From Phellopilus nigrolimitatus (Eukaryota > Basidiomycota > Agaricomycetes > Hymenochaetales > Hymenochaetaceae), in contig JAJOHG010000016.1 of NCBI GenBank assembly GCA_021029095.1, forward strand, positions 372,001 through 436,000: 64,000 nt of DNA. The letters are read 5' to 3'. Shown here one piece after another: positions 59,964-64,000 of the stretch (its first letter is position 1; every line of letters begins with the position of its first letter). Below the pieces are notes generated by a model that was given only the letters and a program-made list of their open reading frames with translations, made no database searches and had not been told where the DNA came from. A program made the translations under genes and the position numbers.

Positions 59964-61993
59964 CTAGCCTGTCTCATCCCACCGTTCAAACTTGCCCTCG
60001 GCAAGACTCGCTCTGTAAGCGCCGTCTATCGTGGCAAAGAGGGCGTCGAGATGGCCGAGCGCGTCTACGAGCGCTGTAAGTGCCGAGCGGTTATCTGAAA
60101 GCATCACATGTCAGGTTTTGAGGTAAAGATTCCTACTGGGGAGGGACACACACCGTACATCTGCACACGAATCTGAATAATATTCTCCGAAGGATGTGGC
60201 GCGCTGTTAACAAGGATCAGAGGGTCAGTCCGACGGTTATTATTGAGGTAGACGCGAAGATGGAATGGAAGGCGGGGAGGATGGTGGACATGAAAGACGC
60301 CGTCGCCGAAGCCCACGTGAGGATGCGCTCGAGGCTTCCAGTCTGGCGGTATGCATCCCAAAAAAACACGAAGACGAAGACAATAGAATTATGAGACCCT
60401 TCAGATAGTAGCACTGGAGCACGCGCATCATTGAATCACACAAGACGTCTGGGGACCTGTTGGGACGCCGAATGTGCGCATTTCAGAGGTACACATTTCG
60501 GAGGTACGCGGCAGCGAAGACAAGAGACGCGACGAGGACGATGATAATCGTCGATGTGGGATTAACTCAAACCAAATCAAGTAGTCCGATACCAGCAGCG
60601 ATACGCCAAATCGATGGCAGCATACCGGCCAAAGCATATTCGCCGCGGCCAGATGAAGGATGTCACATTTCCAAAAGATGCATGTAATTTTGTGGGAGAA
60701 AGGTGCGGGTGATAATTTGTTGCTACCCGAAAGGGCAGCAAGGATATGCGAGACACCCTTCTTTCTCAGCACGGGTCAAAGTGCGATCAAAACTTGAAGC
60801 GCGTGGGTTCAGGCGCCGTAACGAGAACGGTGTGAGCGCCGAGACGGTCCTAGGAAAGGCGGAAAGGGGCGAATCCATACGACGTATACAGGAATAGAAC
60901 TGGGCGCATAATACTTCGCCCAAGCTGGATATAAATCTTCACCGTCGAGTTGGACAGTTGGGCGCTGAAGGAATCATCAAGGGACGCCTGCAACTTAGAA
61001 CGAGAGTCCAAGGCGAAGGCCGAAGGCCGAAGTTGAGGCCGCGGCCACGATACCAAGTTCTTCGAATGCAGACCCTAATAGAAGAGAAATAAAGGCTAGA
61101 GTGGACTGCATCTTCTCCCGCAAGGTCGTTGACGCTGTACGGAGGTTCGTACGTAAGACTCTTGAGATAAAGAGAACCGGGACAAGACACAAAAAAATGA
61201 ATTAAGAATGGAACGAGGACTGCTACTTTCTCAGAAGCGTGAAGTCTCCTCGGCTCATAATTCGGAGGTCTAGAGGAAAGAATGCGAGTAACGATGATAG
61301 TGAGCAACACGCCAAGACTTCACGGAAGGAAAATGTGCAAACATACCAGTGTCACCGTCCACTTCTACGCATTCACACTCAGCATTAAGCGTCTGAATTC
61401 TGGGTTGACCGTCTTGCTATGCCCTCGCATCGCCTGCTCAGTTTTTCTCTAGCGTATGCAGCGCCTTGTCCCGCTCCCCACAATCTCATGCCATTTTGTG
61501 GGACCGTGTGCTCCCTTCACATCACTCGGTGCAACGTCTTGTGTGGACTGTGCCAGTCGTAGTAGTCGATACGAAACAATGGCACCAAAGAAAGGAAAAG
61601 GCTCGGGAACTTGAAGAGAAAGCGCCAATCCGCACACGAATGTCGAAGAAGGTAGAGGCGATGGTGGTGCATGAAAAAAGCCGCATGCGCTTACCTATAC
61701 CCGCAGAACTCGACTTCCGGACTTCACGTTTCAACCATGCATTTACATGTTCAAGTTAGCTCTTCATTTCTCAAAGACAACGCACATGAGCGCACTTTTT
61801 CATGAGCATCCATCTGAGCGCGTTTCCGACTGTATGGCCCTCATCGTGTATCCTGAACGTCGCAGCGGACAGGTCCGGTGCGGCGCCCTTCATCTGTACG
61901 TCAAAAATTACATGGCCTCGTCTTGAGCTCGTAAGAAACCGATTAAATAAGGCGCACGATTGTGATTTTGGGCGTCGTCGCAGCGTCGGCCAT
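59964..61993 (-). CDS. RPC19: RNA polymerase I and III subunit AC19 (Rpc19)
   Basis: A shared subunit of RNA polymerases I and III that pairs with AC40 in the assembly platform. Five exons fit in phase: 61993-61958, 61893-61796, 61721-61695, 60203-60154 and 60094-59964, giving 113 aa. Family signatures in order: [59 protein letters not shown], then LFATIDGAYRASLAEGKF. The 27-nt exon 3 encodes only [10 protein letters not shown] and is forced by this conserved run. Intron 3 (60204-61694) is 1,491 bp, about 20 times longer than the others here, and may contain another gene. The gene is unbroken, as expected for an essential subunit. Confidence 0.9.
60204..61694 (-). other. Giant intron 3 of RPC19, with coding-like debris
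   Basis: Starts GTAAGC and ends TTAACAG on the minus strand. Inside, on the same strand, are hydrophobic coding-like pieces: MQSTLAFISLLLGSAF at about 61112, SRSKLQASLDDSFSAQ near 61010-60960, MLPSIWRIAAGIGLL near 60625-60580, and STILPAFHSIFASTSIITVG just before the acceptor. They suggest a nested or inserted membrane-protein gene, intact or decayed; I could not assemble it. Confidence 0.5.
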
Positions 61994-64000
61994 CTTCGTC
62001 CACGTTGTCCACACCTGTGCTGCTTCACTGTTGGACGTCAAAAAAAGTTCACGGAGCTTACCGAGTGTTCACACCGGCCCGGAAGTACAACTTACGTAAC
62101 TGATGCATTCGTAATCACGTTGAACTGCTCAGCAGTGCCTTTGAAGTTTGATCACAGTGCGAATCGCTGTATACGACTCCATACTCAGCACTCTCAGAGA
62201 ACGTACTTCGGTCTGAAACGGCCCAGTCAGGCTTAGGATGGTGGTGATCGGTGCGCTCAAGAACTGAATCGTATTATCGTAGAAATTACAGGGAAGTCAA
62301 GTCAAAGTCATGGAGGTGCGCAGTACCCATGCACAGTTCTCCATTCATTTGAATTCTAAGGTTCATTCCGCCTCTGAACCATCCTGTTTGGCCTTCAATT
62401 GTATAGGAATTTTCGAAATATCCTGGGTCTTGCACAACACTGGAGATACGAACATTGTCACCCATCGCCAGAACTGGCGAGCCGAGCTCATCTTCTCTCC
62501 TGTCCGCTAAAATTCTCAGGCAACTGCTGGGTGTGCCATGCTTCCTCGTGCTAATATTCTGTATCTGTGCCTATCGACTGGGGGTACCCTCGACCTAGAA
62601 CTCGTTGCGCAAGCGCTTCGGTGCTACCTCGGTAGCGAACTCGATTGCTAGACTTTGAAGTGCACTGTAAGACTTACGAGCTTCGGAGGATCGATGTTAG
62701 GGGGGCTCGGTCGATGCCCGACCTCCACTCTACCTACATCCGCTTCGGATCAATGGATAAACACCATCGCGCGCTAGAATTGAGTACAGCGCTTTACAGG
62801 TGTCTACTCGCTTCCTTAAGCGCGAACATAGAAGTTGGTATACAAACGGTAAAAACCTTCTGAGGCCGTGCCATTCCTTAGGCTTTCGGGAAACCTTTGC
62901 GCATTTATGGCCGCAACGCCATTCCAGCTCCGATACGAAGACAAAACGGAATATTTGGCGAAATTTGAAGAATAGGTCCCACAAGTTATTCTCGGGTTTC
63001 TTCCCTCGTGATCACCGACGAACTTCTAAGATATACATATAGATGCCTCACTTGGTCACAATATACAAGCAACGTGTTCGTTGAAAAAAAATGACTATAG
63101 CATGACGTCGGAGTTGTCGGCTCAATCTTTTTGCATCAGTGTTCGCTGGACAAGAATTTGGTTGCTCACCAAGCCGCGCGTCCTTCTTCCGATGTCGCAG
63201 TGCCCCGTCCTATTTGTATTTCTATTTCAAGTGCTTCGCTACCCCATCTTTCGCGACAGAGAATGCTTAGTAAACCCGGGCGTCTGGTTCAGCGCTTCTG
63301 TAGCGCCCCACACGTACCACAGAGTTTGTAGTGCTTCGGACTACATCTGCAAAAGCCCATCCCTGTCTTTTCGGCCGACAAATTCAGCGTCTGCTAAAAC
63401 GACATCTGATACTCTCTGAATGAAGTGCGGCAGCATCCGCAAAGTTATACACTATCTCGCAAGCAATCGAATGTTTTGGTCACGAAGGAGCAGGTACTAG
63501 ATCGTCACCTGACTTCACTGCGTCACTGATACTCAACATGCAAGTATATTTGTATCAGTAGTCTGCCACTCTTTCCGCGCTGCAGACTCCCTTTTCCTCT
63601 CTCCGAATGTCTCGTGATCGTGCATTGAGGCTTTGGTTCAGTAAGCCAAACCATCGTTCTTCCGACGTGCTTCACATTCATCATGTTTGCGTGCTCGTGA
63701 CTGATCGCAATATACTTTTTAAATAGTGACAAGATAAACGCAGACAATATGCTTATGTCTCTTGACCGTCTGGAATAATTGATTTGTGACCAAGACTGAT
63801 TGATTGTATATAGTATGTACTCGAACTCTGCCCTGCCCTTGCCACGCTCGCATATTTCTCAGGAGAAAAGTTTATGTCTTGTCCGCAACAAGTTCTTACT
63901 TTGCGAAAAGTTGGATACTCATCTATCTAGTTATATATTATATTCGCTACATCTCTAACCTCTCATTCAGTATGTTTTGTCTTGGACTCTCGGACTTAAT
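61994..64000. other. No supportable gene
   Basis: Upstream of RPC19 to the window end. Many short ORFs on both strands (for example 62310-62510 and 63081-63419), none recognisable and none that join. A gene with its body past 64000 cannot be excluded. Confidence 0.4.

Noticed and set aside
60428..60772. 114-aa minus ORF treated as a stand-alone gene
   Set aside because: It lies within RPC19 intron 3 and its frame mixes with better coding-like pieces in other frames; kept only as part of the possible nested gene.

Overview
The window is nuclear DNA of a filamentous fungus, most probably an agaricomycete basidiomycete. Genes are split by many short (about 50-70 bp) GT-AG introns, coding DNA is GC-rich, and the gene content fits: an intracellular GH1 beta-glucosidase, a secreted bicupin oxalate decarboxylase, F-box and MYND-finger families, a Skt5/Chs4-type chitin-synthase activator with a CaaX tail, and a Helitron. 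I name no species. Exon maps were assembled by eye from splice signals, codon phase and family conservation; no search was run.

Layout. 1-3.5 kb: a possible TIR element, otherwise no convincing gene. 3.5-5 kb: a pseudokinase. 7.2-11.1 kb: left arm of a 3,888-bp inverted duplication carrying a decayed SNF5-like gene. 11.2-22.6 kb: conserved genes (MYND-finger protein, nucleosome assembly protein Nap1, GH1 beta-glucosidase, oxalate decarboxylase). 22.6-44.4 kb: a repeat-rich block with three related F-box-like genes (F1 on +, F2 and F3 on -), a TA-flanked MITE, the right arm of the inverted duplication (30.4-34.3 kb), and a 6.6-kb Helitron that splits F3. 44.5-48 kb: a small two-exon ORF and a full-length Skt5/Chs4 homologue. 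48-52 kb: a TIR element and remnants of a membrane-protein gene. 52.5-58.2 kb: a voltage-gated K+ channel, a dienelactone hydrolase, and a paralogue of the Skt5 homologue that has lost its Sel1 array. 59.5-62 kb: tRNA-Val(AAC) with an intron, and the RNA polymerase I/III subunit AC19, whose third intron is 1.49 kb. 62-64 kb: nothing recognised.

How it fits together. Two events can be dated against each other by sequence. F2 and F3, with their upstream DNA, are a diverged direct duplication. The right arm then landed upstream of F2, because the paralogous DNA upstream of F3 (near 44.25 kb) has no insert; the Helitron landed inside F3, because F2 has no insert. The two arms differ at only one base that I could find, so that copying event is very recent, an assembly artefact, or homogenised by gene conversion. 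The SNF5-like copy was already broken, since both arms share the same frameshift and stop. The single-copy genes (Nap1, AC19, oxalate decarboxylase, GH1) look intact. I found no CRISPR, operon or prokaryotic features, as expected for a fungal nucleus.
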